From: an uncultured Planctomycetota bacterium
GTDB lineage: Bacteria; Planctomycetota; SZUA-567; JAFGNG01
Assembly: GCA_947311175.1 (NCBI GenBank)
Contig: CAMZKK010000154.1
Location: forward strand, 1-6,742
Reading direction: 5' to 3'
Length of the DNA: 6,742 nt
The position numbers were made by a program, and so were the translations under genes. The notes under the pieces were generated by a model. It worked only from the letters and a program-made list of their open reading frames with translations, was not told the origin of the DNA and did not search any database. Each line of letters starts with the position of its first letter. The first letter of the stretch is position 1. This document shows, one piece after another, positions 5,737 through 6,742 of this stretch.

Positions 5737-6567
5737 ATGCTTCAAGAGGTAAGACAAATAGAGGTTGGTGGTGTTAAAATAGGTGGCAATAATCCGATTG
5801 TTTTGATGGCTGGACCGTGTGTTATCGAATCTGAAGAGCATTGCTTGTTTATGGCTGAAAAATTAAAAATATTGACAGAGCGTCTTGGTATTAACTTTAT
5901 ATTTAAAGCAAGCTATGATAAAGCAAATCGTTCGAGTGTAGATTCATTTCGGGGACCTGGACTTGATGATGGCCTTGAAATACTGAAAAAGATAAAAGAT
6001 AAAATTGGGGTGCCGGTAATTTCAGATGTGCATTGTTTGATAGATATTATGTCTGCAAAAGATGTTCTTGACTGTATGCAAATTCCTGCTTTTCTTAGCC
6101 GCCAGACAGATATGCTGATTCATGCTGGTGAAAGCGGAAAGCCGATAGCTGTTAAAAAGGGGCAATTTTTATCTCCTTGGGATGTGAAACCGTTAATTGC
6201 AAAGGTTGAGTCAACCGGCAATGAGAATGTAATGATAACAGAGCGTGGCTCCACCTTTGGCTATAATAATCTTGTAACTGATATGCGGGCATTACCAATT
6301 ATTAGAGAGATGAATGTGCCGGTGATTTTTGATGGCACGCATAGTGTGCAAATTCCGGGAGGTAATGGCACCTCAAGTGGTGGTGACAGTTCAAAAGTCC
6401 CATATCTCGTCCGTGCTGCCTGTGCTGCTGGAGTAGATGGACTGTTTTTAGAAGTTCACGATAATCCACAAAAAGCATTATGTGATGGACCAAACATGGT
6501 GTCATTAAACGAACTTGAAGATTTACTTAAAACTGTAATGAAAATAGATTTTTTAGTTAGGGAATAA
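5737..6567 (+). CDS. kdsA: 3-deoxy-D-manno-octulosonate 8-phosphate synthase (KdsA), metal-dependent type
   Basis: A 276-residue cytoplasmic enzyme that condenses phosphoenolpyruvate with arabinose 5-phosphate to give Kdo 8-phosphate, the precursor of the Kdo sugars joining lipid A to the core of lipopolysaccharide. It is close to the usual 270-285 residues. Seen: a TIM-barrel of the NeuB/DAHP-synthase superfamily with FKASYDKANRSS (56-67), which is diagnostic for KdsA, then the RGPGL stretch (72-76), PAFLSRQTD (117-125) and FDGTH (198-202). The metal ligands known from Aquifex KdsA are all present: C28 (in AGPC), H202, E239 and D250. Metal-free enzymes such as that of E. coli have asparagine at the first position. 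A DAHP synthase is the main alternative, but KANRSS argues against it. It stands alone between a divergent receiver gene and a convergent TPR-like gene; no other Kdo gene is visible. Confidence 0.95.
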   Translation: MLQEVRQIEVGGVKIGGNNPIVLMAGPCVIESEEHCLFMAEKLKILTERLGINFIFKASYDKANRSSVDSFRGPGLDDGLEILKKIKDKIGVPVISDVHCLIDIMSAKDVLDCMQIPAFLSRQTDMLIHAGESGKPIAVKKGQFLSPWDVKPLIAKVESTGNENVMITERGSTFGYNNLVTDMRALPIIREMNVPVIFDGTHSVQIPGGNGTSSGGDSSKVPYLVRAACAAGVDGLFLEVHDNPQKALCDGPNMVSLNELEDLLKTVMKIDFLVRE

Positions 6568-6569
6568 AT

Positions 6570-6594
6570 CTAATCCATCAGTTGGAATTTAGGC
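6570..6594. terminator. Convergent gap after kdsA with weak hairpin and GGAATTTAGG motif, copy 4
   Basis: The 27-bp gap between the kdsA stop and the stop of the converging gene contains GGAATTTAGG (6584-6593). The left arm CTAATCCA (6570-6577) can pair with TGGA and TTAG on the right across a 2-base bulge, with a 5-base loop. The fold is weak and lacks a T-run, so a terminator role is a guess from position. Confidence 0.3.
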
Positions 6595-6741
6595 TTATCC
6601 AATTCTCTTCATCTTCATTGCCCAGTCCTTTTTCGCAATAGCTTCCTCTAATTTCAATTTGTATTTATTGTTGTTTGGGTGTTTTTGGGAAAGTTTGCGG
6701 AATTGCGCAATCGCATCATCTAATTTTTGATATGCCTTATC
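6595..6741 (-). CDS. C-terminal end of a TPR-like protein (5' part off window)
   Basis: The last 48 residues of a leftward gene entering from the right edge, ending with TAA at 6597-6595. Seen: a stretch AYQKLDDAIAQFRKL followed by HPNN, which fits the helix A, helix B and turn pattern of a tetratricopeptide repeat, then a lysine-rich tail with a second helix-like stretch (LEEAIAKKDWAMKM). TPRs are protein-binding scaffolds, so no specific function can be given. Base use and lack of internal stops fit a real gene, and its stop lies only 27 bp from the kdsA stop in the convergent layout also seen at hydF and the receiver gene. The TPR call rests on one partial repeat. Confidence 0.6.
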   Translation of the reverse strand, partial: DKAYQKLDDAIAQFRKLSQKHPNNNKYKLKLEEAIAKKDWAMKMKRIG

Positions 6742-6742
6742 A

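Noticed and set aside
6302..6505. A 67-codon minus-strand frame within kdsA
   Set aside because: It is antisense to the conserved FDGTH and EVHDNP region of kdsA, has no recognisable motif, and is best explained as a shadow.
1..6742. Mobile element, CRISPR array, prophage or toxin-antitoxin system
   Set aside because: No transposase, integrase, terminal inverted repeats, regularly spaced repeats or small paired genes are visible. All genes are recognisable housekeeping or metabolic families with similar base composition.

Overview
The window looks like part of the chromosome of an AT-rich, anaerobic, hydrogen-metabolising Gram-negative bacterium. The anaerobic part is inferred from the complete set of oxygen-sensitive [FeFe]-hydrogenase maturation genes (hydG, hydE, hydF), a NuoE/HydC-type hydrogenase subunit and the NADH/NAD+ sensor Rex. 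The Gram-negative part is inferred from kdsA, which makes the Kdo precursor for lipopolysaccharide. I cannot name the phylum or species from sequence alone. Base composition is similar throughout, the standard bacterial code fits, and I see no insertion sequence, CRISPR array, tRNA, rRNA or phage gene.

Layout. Positions 1-1055 hold a leftward unit: rex (429-1055) followed 32 bp later by the start of a NuoE/HydC-like [2Fe-2S] subunit (1-396), which runs off the left edge. Positions 1056-1279 are a divergent control region. It has a good leftward promoter and a pair of Rex-operator-like sites centred 20 bp apart over the predicted rex start site. Positions 1280-5036 hold a tight rightward operon, hydG-hydE-hydF, with a 4-bp ATGA overlap and then an 11-bp gap. 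Positions 5037-5080 are a short convergent gap with a strong hairpin. Positions 5081-5455 are a leftward stand-alone CheY-like receiver protein. Positions 5456-5736 are a divergent control region with a 22-bp perfect palindrome and two copies of a short repeated motif. Positions 5737-6567 are kdsA (rightward), of the metal-dependent type. After another short convergent gap, the C-terminal end of a leftward TPR-like protein enters from the right edge (6595-6741).

How it works together. HydG makes the CO and cyanide ligands from tyrosine, HydE takes part in making the dithiomethylamine bridge, and HydF is the GTPase scaffold that delivers the di-iron unit to the hydrogenase. The HydC/NuoE subunit passes electrons between NAD(H) and the hydrogenase core, whose genes probably lie just beyond the left edge. 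Rex sits between the two arms and would release its operators when NADH is high, so hydrogen production genes would be turned on when reductant must be discarded. The receiver gene and kdsA look unrelated to the hydrogenase cluster.

The least explained signals are non-coding. A GGAATTTAGG motif occurs four times, in all three intergenic gaps to the right of hydF, and at two of them it sits in related hairpins. There is also the 22-bp palindrome upstream of kdsA and the tandem Rex-like operators. I found no evidence of an undescribed multi-gene system here.
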